Part shown: positions 42,873 through 54,009 of the stretch, piece by piece
How positions within the stretch are numbered: the first letter of the stretch is position 1
Layout of the letters: the number at the start of each line of letters is the position of its first letter
Source of the DNA: WHSW01 sp963851045
GTDB lineage: Bacteria > Actinomycetota > Thermoleophilia > Solirubrobacterales > 70-9
Length of the DNA: 64,000 nucleotides
Direction of reading: 5' to 3'
Assembly (NCBI GenBank): GCA_963851045.1
Contig: CAWKNC010000002.1
Location: 496,001-560,000 of the forward strand
Program-made: the position numbers and the translations under genes
The notes under the pieces: model-generated
The model's input: only the letters and a program-made list of their open reading frames with translations
Database searches by the model: none
What the model was told of the DNA's origin: nothing

Positions 42873-43577
42873 ATGAGAAAGCGAATCGGTCGGCCCTCGC
42901 CGGCGATGGTCGTGGCGATGACGGCGCTGGTCGTGGCGCTGGCAGGCAGTGCGTACGCCGCCGTGAAGATCGGCGGCAAGAACATCAAGCCGAACGCGAT
43001 CAAGACTTCGAAGATCAAGAACGGCGCAGTAACCGGACCGAAGCTCGCGGCCGGGGCGGTTTCCGCGGCGAACCTCGCGCCCGGCGCGATTCCCGCCAAC
43101 TCACTCGCGGACGGCTCGGTGACAACGGCCAAGATCGGCGATGGCGCGGTGACAACGGCCAAGATCGGCGATGGCGCGGTGACCGCGGCCAAGCTCGACC
43201 CGAACGAACGCGCGGACGCGTTCACATCGAGTCACGGACAGGTCTCGCTGCCAACCGCAGTCGAGACGACGGCGATGCAGACGGCCTTACCGGTACCGGG
43301 CAACTACGTCCTCACGGTCTCGGGCGAAATCGGGAATGCGAGCGGTGCGGCGAACTTCATCGCTTGCTCACTGCTGGATGCGAACGATCCGCTTGCGAGC
43401 TCCGGGTCGGCGACAACCAACTCGAACACCTTTCAGGACAGCATCAGTTTGACCGGCATATCCGACGGCGGCACGGTGAGACTCCGCTGCACGCCCGATG
43501 CGAACGCGCAGATCCGCAATCTGGAGCTCAACGCGATTCGGGTGAATACGGTGACGCAGCTGACCTCGACGCCGTAG
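42873..43577 (+). CDS. Stalk-repeat surface protein with DNA-level tandem repeat
   Basis: 234 residues. The signal segment (about 9-31, VVAMTALVVALAGSAYAAVK) is followed by a stalk (about 32-110) of repeats such as NAIKTSKIKNGAVTGPKLAA. The decapeptide DGAVTTAKIG occurs twice exactly. The beta-rich head (about 115-234) has two Cys. A ribosome site TAGGAG is nine bases upstream. It is the second such gene in this window, with a different head from the one at 24.3 kb, suggesting interchangeable tips on a common stalk. Confidence 0.8.
   Translation: MRKRIGRPSPAMVVAMTALVVALAGSAYAAVKIGGKNIKPNAIKTSKIKNGAVTGPKLAAGAVSAANLAPGAIPANSLADGSVTTAKIGDGAVTTAKIGDGAVTAAKLDPNERADAFTSSHGQVSLPTAVETTAMQTALPVPGNYVLTVSGEIGNASGAANFIACSLLDANDPLASSGSATTNSNTFQDSISLTGISDGGTVRLRCTPDANAQIRNLELNAIRVNTVTQLTSTP
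43117..43176 (+). repeat. 30-bp perfect tandem repeat inside the surface-protein gene
   Basis: Two identical 30-base units (43117-43146 and 43147-43176, each beginning CGGTGACAACGGCC), with a diverged third copy continuing to about 43199. Each unit adds ten residues in frame, so slippage here would change stalk length without shifting the frame. Confidence 0.9.
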
Positions 43578-43620
43578 CGATTAACCCATCGGGCGGGGTC
43601 GGTCTACCCTCACGTAGCCA

Positions 43621-44535
43621 ATGACCGACCCTGCCGGCAACTCGGAGAGCGCGATCACCCTGGAGGGGGTGGTCAAGACCTTTGGACCGATCACCGCGGT
43701 CGACGGTCTCGACCTCGACGTGCCCGCTGGGATCTGCCTCGGTCTGCTCGGCCCGAACGGCGCAGGGAAGTCGACGACGATGAGGATCCTGACCGGCCAG
43801 GCGATCGCCGACTCGGGACGGATCCGGGTGCTCGAGTTCGAGCTGCCAGCCGAGGCGAAGGCGGCTCGCGCGGTGATGGGGGTGGTTCCGCAGCTCGACA
43901 ACCTGGACGTCGACGTCACCGTCGAGGAGAACCTCGCGGTGTTCGCCCGGCTGTACCGAGTCCCCGATGTTCGCGCTGCGGTCGATCGCGCGCTGGCGCT
44001 GGCCCACCTGACCGATCGCCGCACGGACGCGGTCGACGAGCTTTCGGGCGGGATGCGCCGGCGGCTGTTGCTCGCGCGCGGCCTGGTTCACCAGCCTCGC
44101 CTCGTCTTGCTTGACGAACCGACGGTCGGGCTCGACCCGCAGATCCGCACGCAGATGTGGACGCTCATCGATGGCCTGCGCTCGCGCGGGGCGACCATCC
44201 TGATGTCGACGCACTACATCGAGGAGGCCGAGCGGCTCGCCGACGAGGTCGCCGTGATGGCCCACGGCAAGGTTGTGGCCCGAGGCAAGCCCTCTGAGCT
44301 GATCGCCGAGCATGCAGGCCGCGAGACCGCCGAGGTCTACGGGCCTCCGGATCGGCTCGCCGAGGTGCGGGCGCTCGCGGAGTCAGATGGGCTGCGGGTG
44401 CGGCCCGCCGGTCCGGCCGTGGCCATCGTCGGCGCCGAGCGGTCGACCAACGGCTCGATTCCCGACGACGCTATCCGCCGCGCCGCATCGCTCGAGGACG
44501 TGTTCGTCCTGCTCACCGGGGAGGAAGCCGAGTGA
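43621..44535 (+). CDS. ABC exporter ATP-binding protein, DrrA-like
   Basis: 304 residues: Walker A LLGPNGAGKSTTMRIL (about 43-58), Q-loop VVPQLDNLDVDVTVEENL, signature LSGGMRRRLLLARGLV, Walker B LVLLDEPTVGLDPQ and switch His STHYIEEAERLADE. The C-terminal extension of about 80 residues, with AEVYGPPDRLAEVRALAESD, is typical of NodI/DrrA-type exporters. It pairs with the ABC-2 permease that overlaps its stop (GTGA). The cargo could be a lipid, polysaccharide or drug. Confidence 0.93.
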   Translation: MTDPAGNSESAITLEGVVKTFGPITAVDGLDLDVPAGICLGLLGPNGAGKSTTMRILTGQAIADSGRIRVLEFELPAEAKAARAVMGVVPQLDNLDVDVTVEENLAVFARLYRVPDVRAAVDRALALAHLTDRRTDAVDELSGGMRRRLLLARGLVHQPRLVLLDEPTVGLDPQIRTQMWTLIDGLRSRGATILMSTHYIEEAERLADEVAVMAHGKVVARGKPSELIAEHAGRETAEVYGPPDRLAEVRALAESDGLRVRPAGPAVAIVGAERSTNGSIPDDAIRRAASLEDVFVLLTGEEAE

Positions 44536-45320
44536 GCGACCAGCCCGTCCGGGTCAGGCGACTGGAACCGGCGGCAATCGCCGGCGTGATGAGCCGCGAG
44601 GTCGCGAACTTCCAGACGTTCTGGAAGGCGACGACCTTCTCGAGCGTCCTCGAGCCGACGATCTACCTGCTCGCCTTCGGGCTTGGGCTCGGCTCGACGA
44701 TCGTCGACGACGTCAACGGGCTCTCCTACGAGGAGTTCGTCGCAACGGGGATGGTGGCAACCGCCGTGATCTTCTCGAGTGCTCTCCCCGCGATGTTCGG
44801 AACTTTCGTCAAGCACCGCTTCCAGCGCACATACGACGCGATCCTCGCGGCGCCGGTCGACGTCGAGGAGCTGGTTACCGCGGAGGCGCTCTGGATCGCC
44901 CTGCGCGCCGGTCTCTACGGGTGCTTTCCGCTCTTCGTCGGATTCGTGTTCGGGCTCGATCCGACCTGGGCGATGCTCCTGGTGCCGTTGTTTGCCTTCA
45001 TCACCGCGCTCGGTTTTGCCTCGTTCGGGATCGCCGTCGCTGGCACCGTCGCCAAGATCGACCAGTTCAACTACGTCACGACCGTGGTGATCACGCCGCT
45101 GTTCTTGGTCGCCGGCACGTTCTTTCCGATCGACCAGCTTCCTGAGGGCTTTCGGGTCCTGGCGCAGTTCAACCCGCTCTACCAGCTGGTCGAGCTCGTT
45201 CGGGGCGCCGCCTTTGGCTTCGAGACGGTCGATGTTTTGCGCGTCGTCGGCCTCCTGGCCTTCTCGTTTGCGATGTGGCGTTTGGCCGTGCGCCAGATGA
45301 CCAAGCGACTCGTCGACTGA
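44532..45320 (+). CDS. ABC-2 type permease
   Basis: 262 residues with six predicted membrane spans. The ABC-2 region includes FWKATTFSSVLEPTIYLLAF near the start and KHRFQRTYDAILAAPVDVEE in the cytoplasmic coupling helix. The late signature is VAGTFFPIDQLPEGFRVLAQ, then FNPLYQLVELVRG. It is NodJ/DrrB-like and partners the ATPase encoded immediately upstream. Confidence 0.93.
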   Translation: MSDQPVRVRRLEPAAIAGVMSREVANFQTFWKATTFSSVLEPTIYLLAFGLGLGSTIVDDVNGLSYEEFVATGMVATAVIFSSALPAMFGTFVKHRFQRTYDAILAAPVDVEELVTAEALWIALRAGLYGCFPLFVGFVFGLDPTWAMLLVPLFAFITALGFASFGIAVAGTVAKIDQFNYVTTVVITPLFLVAGTFFPIDQLPEGFRVLAQFNPLYQLVELVRGAAFGFETVDVLRVVGLLAFSFAMWRLAVRQMTKRLVD

Positions 45321-45325
45321 GCCGA

Positions 45326-46505
45326 CTATCCCGGCGCGGTTGCGGGAATCGCCGCCGCCGTAGCCCGCAGCGATAGCGAGACTGCGATCGTCGCGAGCGC
45401 GCAGAGGGCGGCGAGCACAAAAGCCGCTTCGTAGCCGCCGATCGCGGCCGCGGCCCCAGCGATCGGGCTCCCAACCCCCATGCCGAGGTCGAAGAAGGCG
45501 GTGAACGTCCCCATCGCGGCGCCGCGTCGATCCTCTGGAACGCGGTTGACGACGAGCAACGCGAGCGACGGAAACAGAAGCGAGAACCCGGAGCCCATCG
45601 CGACGGCGCCCGCCACCGCGACCGGCACGGAGGTCGCGCCGGCGATCGTCAGCAGTCCTGCCGCCTCGATCATCCCTGCGCCTATCGCGCAGGGGATCGA
45701 GCCAAAGCGGTCCGGGAGTCCGCCGCCGATCACCCGCATGCCGACGACGCTCACCGCGAAAGCCGTGAACACCGCGGCACCGTGTCCCACGCCCTGGTTG
45801 TCGAGGTGCAGGACGACGAAGGCCGCCATCGTCGCGTAGCCGACGATGGCGAGCGAGAGGCCAAGACCAGGGCGCAGCGCCTCGCGAGAGATCAGCCGGC
45901 GGTCGGATTGCGCTTCCTGGCGGGGGACGAAGTTTTCCGGGATCCGCATGGCGAGCAGGGCGCCGAGAAGCGGGGCGGCCGCGGCGAACGCCCAGACCAT
46001 CTCGAAGTTCGTGGCCTGGAGAATCAGCTCACCGATGGGCGGGCCCAGCGCGAGGCCACCCCAGATTGCGAGCCCGTAGAGCCCGATGATGCGTCCGCGT
46101 CGCTCCGGCGGTGTCATGTCGACCACCCATGCGGCACCGGCCGTGTAGACGGCGCCCTCGCCAGCACCCTAGGAAGAGGCGAGCGACGATCAAGCCGCCG
46201 ACGCCCGCCGGCACGAAGTAGAGGATTCCCGCAACCGCGGTCGAGAGCGAGCCGAGGATCACGACCAGTCGTCGTCCGCGCTGATCGGCCAGCCGTCCGG
46301 CCAGCGGCCGGCAGGCCAGGCCGGTGATCGCAAACGAGCCGGTCACCACGCCGACCTCGAAGTCGCTGCCACTGAGCGGACCCGTGACGTATCGGGGAAT
46401 GACCGGCAGCGTCGCTCCGACGGAGAGCAGCCCCAGCGCGGTCACCAAGAAGATCCCCATGAAGGCCGTGCGCGCTGGCGAGATCCGCGAGGTCGGCCGT
46501 TTCAC
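45326..46505 (-). CDS. MFS transporter, frameshifted
   Basis: A 12-span major facilitator of about 392 residues after correction. The N-terminal part reads FMGIFLVTALGLLSVGATLP, then the loop motif LAGRLADQRGRRLVV. The later frame has WVVDMTPPERRGRIIGLYGL and a second-half loop GGLPDRFGS. Near 46165 one extra base shifts frame between LIVARLFLG and AGEGAVYTAGAAW. Motif A (GRLADxxGRR) is intact. The substrate is unknown; drug or metabolite efflux is typical of this branch. Confidence 0.85.
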
Positions 46506-46553
46506 CGCCTAATGAATAGCGCCCACCGCAAACACCAGCCCTGTGCAGTTGCC

Positions 46554-46582
46554 TTGTTTGCGCCTGGGTTTGCGGGATATAC
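46554..46582 (+). promoter_or_regulatory. Candidate promoter of the acetate operon
   Basis: TTGTTT (46554-46559) and GATATA/ATATAC (46576-46582) with 16-17 bases between, about 75 bases before the DUF485 start. This is the best match in that gap, but still tentative. Confidence 0.35.
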
Positions 46583-46653
46583 CTCCTGAAGGAGAGGGGC
46601 TCGTGGCCCGTCGGGGGGCCGGCCAGGGCTGAACCCAAACTTTGGGAGGAGAC

Positions 46654-47013
46654 ATGGCTGACCAAGCCGCGGGCTCGGCGCACCATCCCGAGATCGACTG
46701 GGATGCGGCTTCCGAATCGCCCGAATTCCAGGAGCTGGTCCAGAAGCGGCGATCGTTCGTAGTTCCGGTCCTCGCGTTTGTGTTCGTCTGGTACTTCGGC
46801 TTTATCGCGCTGGCGGGGTACGCCCCGGACTTCATGGGCGAGCGCCTCATCGACGGCCTCACCGTCGGCTACCTGCTGGCGCTGAGCCAGTTCGTGATGA
46901 CGTGGGTGCTCGGCTGGCTGTATCTACGCAAGGCCGACACGGTCTTCGACCCGCTCGCCAAGCGTGCGGCCCAGAAGGCACTTGACTCCGCGAATTCGAA
47001 GGCCTCCTCATGA
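46654..47013 (+). CDS. DUF485 membrane protein
   Basis: 119 residues from ATG 46654 with a strong ribosome site (GGGAGGAG, 4 bases upstream). It has two membrane spans (about 35-56 and 71-93) and the DUF485 core: FQELVQKRRSFVVPVLAFVF, then WVLGWLYLRKADTVFDPLA. It is nearly always encoded just before acetate symporters (YjcH-ActP in E. coli). Its stop overlaps the actP start (ATGA). An auxiliary or assembly role for the symporter is inferred. Confidence 0.93.
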   Translation: MADQAAGSAHHPEIDWDAASESPEFQELVQKRRSFVVPVLAFVFVWYFGFIALAGYAPDFMGERLIDGLTVGYLLALSQFVMTWVLGWLYLRKADTVFDPLAKRAAQKALDSANSKASS

Positions 47014-48683
47014 GCGCCGCCTTCACGCTCCCGATTGCGGAGGTGAACGTCGAGGCCGTCTCGATCTTTGCCGTGGTCGTCGGAATCACGCTGGGAATCA
47101 CCTACTGGGCCTCGAAGCGCACCAAGGACGCAACCACGTTCTGGGCGGCGGGCCGCGGAATCACCGGGGTGCAGAACGGATTCGCGATTGCAGGCGACTA
47201 CATGTCGGCTGCCTCGTTTCTGGGAATCGCCGGCCTGATCTTCCTATTCGGGTTCGACGGGTTCCTGTACTCCGTCGGGTTCCTGGTGGCGTTCTTGATC
47301 GTGCTGTATCTGCTCGCCGAGCGGATGCGGAACTCAGGCAAGTTCACGATGGCCGACGTGCTGTCGTTCCGCCTCAATGAGCGACCTGCCCGTGTGGCCG
47401 CGGCGCTCGGGACGCTGGTCGTCGCGGCGTTCTATCTGATCGCTCAGATGGTTGGAGCCGGGGCGTTGATCGAGGCGTTGGTCGGGATCAACTTCAACCT
47501 GGCCGTGCTGCTCACCGGCATTTTCATGCTCACGTACGTCGTCTTCGGCGGCATGCTGGCGACCACCTGGGTGCAGATCATCAAGGCCGTGCTGTTGATG
47601 GCGGCGACGATCGTGCTGTCGATCTTCGTGCTCGGCAACATCGGCTGGAACCCGATCGACATCTTCGACAAGGCTCAGGCCCAGTCCGAGGATGGTGCCG
47701 CGTATCTGGCGCCGGGGCTGCGGTTCACCGAGCCGATCAACACGCTCTCCCTGGGGATCGGCCTCTTGCTCGGCACCGCGGGCCTGCCTCACATCCTGAT
47801 GCGGTTCTTCACCGTCCCGGATGCGAAGGCGGCGCGCTCGTCGGTGGTCTGGGCCGTCGGCCTGATCGGTGCGTTCTATGTGATGACCACCTTCCTGGGC
47901 TTCGGCGCCCGGGCGATCCTCGGCGAGGAGGGGACAACCGATGCGGTCGATGCAGCGGGCAACCTCGCTGCGCCGCTGCTCGCGCAGAGCGTTGGTGGCG
48001 GGGCCGGAACGATCGGAGGTGACGCCTTCTTGGCGATCATCGCTGCAGTGGCCTTCGCGACCATCCTCGCCGTTGTGGCGGGCTTGGTGATCTCGGCGTC
48101 GGGCGCGGTCGCGCACGACGTCTGGTCCAACGTGATTCGCAAGGGCAAGGACTCCGAGCACGAGGAGGTCTACGTCGCCCGGATCGCCGCAGCCGTCATC
48201 GGCGCGATCTCGATCGCTATCGCGATCGTGGGCGGCTCCGACCTGAACGTCTCGTACATGGTCGGTCTGGCCTTCGCCGTTGCTGCAAGCGCCAACTTCC
48301 CGGCCCTGCTGCTGGCGTTGACGTGGAAGCGGTTCAACACCACCGGGGCGATAGCCGGCGTGGTGACGGGCGTGGTGACATCGGTTGGGCTTGTGTTGGT
48401 CGGCCCCGACGTGAGCTCCAATCCGCTCGAGATCATCCCGGGCGTTGAGCTCTCTCAGCCCGCGATCCTCTCGGTCCCGCTCGGGTTCCTCGCCTGTTAT
48501 CTCGGCACGATCCTCTCCGGTCCGGAGAAGAAGGCCGAGCGCGGATTCGAGGAGCTCCACGTGCGCTCCGAGACGGGCCTCGGAGCCGAGGTTGCGATCG
48601 AGGGCGCAAGCCTGTCGGGTCGCAACGGAGGGCCAGCGGCGAAAACCCCCGAGCCCGAGCCCGCCACCCCGACGCGGGCCTGA
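47010..48683 (+). CDS. actP: Cation/acetate symporter ActP (SSS family)
   Basis: 557 residues, about 13 membrane spans. Characteristic blocks: FWAAGRGITGVQNGFAIAGD, YMSAASFLGIAGLIFLFGFD, the KFTMADVLSFRL helix, GLPHILMRFFTVPDAKAARS (sodium site region) and the late ASANFPALLLALTWKRFNTT. It imports acetate and similar monocarboxylates with sodium or protons. The next gene is acs, so uptake and activation are encoded together. The last 50 residues are a Pro/Glu-rich cytoplasmic tail. Confidence 0.95.
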   Translation: MSAAFTLPIAEVNVEAVSIFAVVVGITLGITYWASKRTKDATTFWAAGRGITGVQNGFAIAGDYMSAASFLGIAGLIFLFGFDGFLYSVGFLVAFLIVLYLLAERMRNSGKFTMADVLSFRLNERPARVAAALGTLVVAAFYLIAQMVGAGALIEALVGINFNLAVLLTGIFMLTYVVFGGMLATTWVQIIKAVLLMAATIVLSIFVLGNIGWNPIDIFDKAQAQSEDGAAYLAPGLRFTEPINTLSLGIGLLLGTAGLPHILMRFFTVPDAKAARSSVVWAVGLIGAFYVMTTFLGFGARAILGEEGTTDAVDAAGNLAAPLLAQSVGGGAGTIGGDAFLAIIAAVAFATILAVVAGLVISASGAVAHDVWSNVIRKGKDSEHEEVYVARIAAAVIGAISIAIAIVGGSDLNVSYMVGLAFAVAASANFPALLLALTWKRFNTTGAIAGVVTGVVTSVGLVLVGPDVSSNPLEIIPGVELSQPAILSVPLGFLACYLGTILSGPEKKAERGFEELHVRSETGLGAEVAIEGASLSGRNGGPAAKTPEPEPATPTRA

Positions 48684-48757
48684 TCTAGGAGACTGGCTGG
48701 GGTCGCGAGCGATTACGGGCTCGCGACCCCAGCGGTCGAATCTTCGAAGGAGGACAA

Positions 48758-50759
<2,002 letters not shown>

Positions 50760-50805
50760 CGCGTAGCTCTCAGCCTCGTCTCATCTGAGCGAGGACAATC
50801 CGAGC

Positions 50806-51486
50806 ATGCGCGTGCTGGTCGTGGAGGACGATGTGAGGATGGCCGCTGCCCTGCGCCGCGGTCTCGGCTACGACGGACTCGTGGTCGACGTGGCGGCGGA
50901 CGGCGACGAGGCAATGCGGATGAGCGAGTCGACGGCCTACGAGGCGATCGTGCTCGACGTGATGCTCCCTGGGCGCGACGGCTTCGAGATCTGTCGCCAC
51001 CTGCGGGCGACCGGAGTGTGGGCCCCGATCATCATGCTCACCGCTCGCGATGCGATCGACGACCGCGTTCGGGGCCTCGACGAGGGCGCCGACGACTATC
51101 TGACCAAGCCGTTCTCGCTGGCCGAGCTTCTCGCGCGGCTGAGGGCGCTCGTGCGTCGCCCCGCGGGGGAGCGTCCCACCGTGCTCGAGGTCGGCGACCT
51201 CAGGCTCAACCCGGCCACCCATAGCGTCTACCGCGCGGACGACGAGATCGCTCTCTCGGCGCGGGAGTTCGCCCTCCTACAGACCTTCATGCGCCACCCG
51301 GGCCAGGTCCTCACTCAGCCGCAGCTGCTCGAGGCCGCATGGGAGCTGGGAGTCCAGCACCGTTCCAACGTCGTCGAGGTCTACGTGCGCTACCTGCGCG
51401 AGAAGATCGATCGTCCCTTCGGAGTCGAGTCGCTCGAGACGCTCCGCGGAGTCGGCTATCGCCTGCGCTCGGACGGCGGGCGATGA
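50806..51486 (+). CDS. OmpR-family response regulator
   Basis: 226 residues. Receiver domain: acidic pair ED at 7-9, phospho-acceptor Asp51 (VLDVMLPGRDG), Thr79-type switch and Lys101 (LTKPFSLAELLARL). The C-terminal winged helix (about 125-222) has SAREFALLQTFMRHPGQVLT, then RSNVVEVYVRYLREKID and GVGYRLR. It is closely related to the MprA/CutR group. The stop overlaps the kinase start (ATGA). Confidence 0.95.
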   Translation: MRVLVVEDDVRMAAALRRGLGYDGLVVDVAADGDEAMRMSESTAYEAIVLDVMLPGRDGFEICRHLRATGVWAPIIMLTARDAIDDRVRGLDEGADDYLTKPFSLAELLARLRALVRRPAGERPTVLEVGDLRLNPATHSVYRADDEIALSAREFALLQTFMRHPGQVLTQPQLLEAAWELGVQHRSNVVEVYVRYLREKIDRPFGVESLETLRGVGYRLRSDGGR

Positions 51487-52859
51487 GTCGGATCCCGATC
51501 CGCCTGAGGCTGGCGATCATCTCAGCTGTGGCCACCACCGCGGTGCTTGCTGGTGCCAGCGTTTTCGTCTACGAGCGCTTGGACTCCGACCTCACAGAGA
51601 CGCTCGACGAAGCGCTCGAGAGCTCCGCCGTCGTCATAACGACGGCGCCCGGCGAGCGGGCGGTGACGGCGGCGGCGCCGGCTGACGGTGACGATGGGTT
51701 CGCGCAGATATACGACGTGGATGGCCGGGTCGCGCAGTCGCGTGGTGCGAATCTCGCCGCCATCCTGAGCGCCGCCGAGTTGAGGCGAGCCGAACAGGAG
51801 ACCTTCACGGTCGAGCGTGAGATCGACGGGGTGGACGGTGTGACCCGGGTCTTGGCCGGGCCGATCGACGGTGCCGCGCCATCGAACGCGGTTGCGTTCG
51901 CGGTCGGGCGATCGGCCGAGGATCGCGACGAGACGCTCGCGGACCTCGTCGCGGCGTTCGCCGTCGGCGGCCCCGTGGCTGTTCTGATCGCGTCCCTGAT
52001 CGGCGTCGCACTCGCGCGGTCGGCCCTGGGTCCGATCGAGTCGATGAGAGCCCGCGCCGAGGAGATCTCGCTCGAGCCTGGCGAGCCGCTGTTGCCGCTT
52101 CCCCGAGCGGAGGACGAGGTGCGACGGCTCGGGGAAACCCTGAACGAGATGCTCGAGCGATTGCGCGCGAGCTTCGAGCGCGAGCGCAGGTTCGTGGCCG
52201 ACGCGGCGCACGAGCTGCGCACCCCGATAGCCGTGATCCATGCCGAACTCGACGCCGCCGGACGCGCCCCCGATCTCGGACCGCTTGCTCGCGAATCAAT
52301 GACCCAGGCACTCGCCGAGTGCGATCGCCTCGCAGCGCTCGCAGAGGATCTGCTGGTGCTGGCCCGCGCGGCGGACGGCGCGCTCGCCGTACGGATCGCG
52401 CGCCTCGACGCTGCCGTCGAGCTCGATTCGGCTCGCGTGCGATTCGCCGAACGGGCCGCCGCAGCCGGGCGAGCCATCCGGGTCGACGTGCGGCCCGGGC
52501 TCACCGTCGATGCCGATCCCCTGAGGCTCCGCCAGACGCTCGGCAACCTGGTCGACAACGCGTTGCGCCACGGTCAAGGCACCATCGTCCTCAGCGGCCG
52601 GCCTGTCGGCGACGCGACTGAGATCGAGGTCAGCGACGAGGGCCCCGGCTTTGCCGAGGACATGGCAGACAGCGCATTCGAGCGCTTCACCCGCGGCGAT
52701 GAAGCGCGCTCGGGTGGTGGCGCTGGGCTCGGGCTGGCGATCGTGAGAACGATCGCCGAAGCGCACGCGGGCACCGCCGAGATCGGCGAGCGCGGCCATG
52801 GATCTGTTCGGATTCGTTTTCCGGCGCGCTCTCAGGGCGATCTCAGCAACCGCTTTTAG
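51483..52859 (+). CDS. Sensor histidine kinase
   Basis: 458 residues from ATG 51483. First membrane span about 9-29, external sensor about 30-150, second span about 152-178, HAMP (RSALGPIESMRARAEEIS), dimerisation helix with phospho-acceptor His in ADAAHELRTPIAVI (about 243). The ATPase domain has LGNLVDNALRHGQ (N box), VSDEGPGFAEDMADSAFERF (G1/F) and GGAGLGLAIVRTIAEAHAG (G2). It phosphorylates the upstream regulator. The downstream PepSY protein and lipoprotein are likely targets or accessory sensors. Confidence 0.95.
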   Translation: MSRIPIRLRLAIISAVATTAVLAGASVFVYERLDSDLTETLDEALESSAVVITTAPGERAVTAAAPADGDDGFAQIYDVDGRVAQSRGANLAAILSAAELRRAEQETFTVEREIDGVDGVTRVLAGPIDGAAPSNAVAFAVGRSAEDRDETLADLVAAFAVGGPVAVLIASLIGVALARSALGPIESMRARAEEISLEPGEPLLPLPRAEDEVRRLGETLNEMLERLRASFERERRFVADAAHELRTPIAVIHAELDAAGRAPDLGPLARESMTQALAECDRLAALAEDLLVLARAADGALAVRIARLDAAVELDSARVRFAERAAAAGRAIRVDVRPGLTVDADPLRLRQTLGNLVDNALRHGQGTIVLSGRPVGDATEIEVSDEGPGFAEDMADSAFERFTRGDEARSGGGAGLGLAIVRTIAEAHAGTAEIGERGHGSVRIRFPARSQGDLSNRF

Positions 52860-52900
52860 CGTGGTCCACGACAGCGGCCAAGCTCAATCAAGGAGAAGAG

Positions 52901-53239
52901 ATGAAGCACCTGCGAACCAAGAAGACCCTCGCGATCGCGTCCGTTGGCGCCCTGATGCTCGCCGGCGGCGCAGCCGGTATCGCGTTGGCGACGGGCGGTG
53001 ACGACACCGAGGCGCCGATCGCGGGATCGGACCTCCAGCGAGCCAGTGAGGCGGCTCTCGACCACACCGGAGGAGGCGAGGTCACCGAGACCGAGGTCGG
53101 TGACGAGGAGAGCCTCTACGAGGTCGAGGTAACCCTCGGCGACGGCAGCCAGGTTGACGTTCAGCTCGATCAGGATTTCGCAGTCGTCGGTGACGAGACC
53201 GATGGCGCCGGTGAGGACGACGACGCCGAAGGCGAGTGA
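52901..53239 (+). CDS. Secreted PepSY-domain protein
   Basis: 112 residues. Signal peptide about 1-30, then a single PepSY domain (about 42-98: DLQRASEAALDHTGGGEVTE, then YEVEVTLGDGSQVDVQLDQD). The tail is very acidic (DETDGAGEDDDAEGE). A strong ribosome site AAGGAGAAGAG precedes the ATG. Small PepSY proteins next to two-component systems are common in actinobacteria and may inhibit proteases or sense envelope stress. Confidence 0.88.
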   Translation: MKHLRTKKTLAIASVGALMLAGGAAGIALATGGDDTEAPIAGSDLQRASEAALDHTGGGEVTETEVGDEESLYEVEVTLGDGSQVDVQLDQDFAVVGDETDGAGEDDDAEGE

Positions 53240-54009
53240 TGGCTTCGGCGCCTCGAAGCCGTCGAGCGGGCGCGTGGGCCGGGTTGGCCTGCGCGTTCGC
53301 TCTCACTGCGTGTGGCGATGGGGGGTCGAAGGAGGCCGGCACGACTGCGGATCGCCTGCCGCAGGGTTCCGAGCACGTCGAGCTCGACCCAACTGAGTTC
53401 ACGACTGAGATCGACAATCCCTACTGGCCTATGTCGCCGGGCAGCCGCTGGGTCTATCGCGAGACGGATACGGCCGGCGAGCGCCAGCGGGTTGTGGTCG
53501 AGGTAACCGACCGCACGAAGCTGATCGCCAACGGGATCGAGGCTCGCGTCGTGCGTGACACCGTCACAGAGGGCGGTGAGCCGGTTGAGATCACCGACGA
53601 CTGGTACGCCCAGGACGCCGAGGGCAACATCTGGTACCTCGGCGAGGACACAGCCGAATACCGAAATGGCGAGGTCACGACCCGTGCTGGCTCTTTCGAG
53701 GCGGGTGTCGACGGCGCCGAGGCAGGAATCGCTATGCCGGCGTCCCCTGTTGCGGGGATGGAGTACCGCCAGGAGTATCTGGCCGGCGAAGCCGAGGACG
53801 AGGCCGCGGTGATCACCGTGGGTGACGAGCGCGTCGAGGTTCCGTACGGCTACTACGACGACGACGTGCTGCTGACCCGCGACCTCGTGCCGCTTGAGCC
53901 CAGGGTGCAGGAGTTCAAGCTCTACGCGCCCGGCGTCGGACTGCTGCTCGCGGTCCACACCGACGGCGATGGTGGTCGCGAGGAACTCGTCAGCTACCGG
54001 CGCGGCTAG
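53236..54009 (+). CDS. Lipoprotein of unknown function
   Basis: 257 residues (GTG 53236, or ATG 53239). The lipobox is ALTAC (Cys at about 26). The mature part is beta-rich, with FTTEIDNPYWPMSPGSRWVY and DDWYAQDAEGNIWYLGEDTA. This is the same layout as many secreted actinobacterial proteins of unknown role that sit beside PepSY genes. The four-base overlap with the PepSY gene supports joint control by the two-component system. It shares a CTAG stop overlap with the next, convergent gene. Confidence 0.8.
   Translation: MMASAPRSRRAGAWAGLACAFALTACGDGGSKEAGTTADRLPQGSEHVELDPTEFTTEIDNPYWPMSPGSRWVYRETDTAGERQRVVVEVTDRTKLIANGIEARVVRDTVTEGGEPVEITDDWYAQDAEGNIWYLGEDTAEYRNGEVTTRAGSFEAGVDGAEAGIAMPASPVAGMEYRQEYLAGEAEDEAAVITVGDERVEVPYGYYDDDVLLTRDLVPLEPRVQEFKLYAPGVGLLLAVHTDGDGGREELVSYRRG

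Noticed and set aside
43117..43199. Short tandem repeats as a CRISPR array
   Set aside because: The units are contiguous without spacers and encode an in-frame decapeptide repeat.
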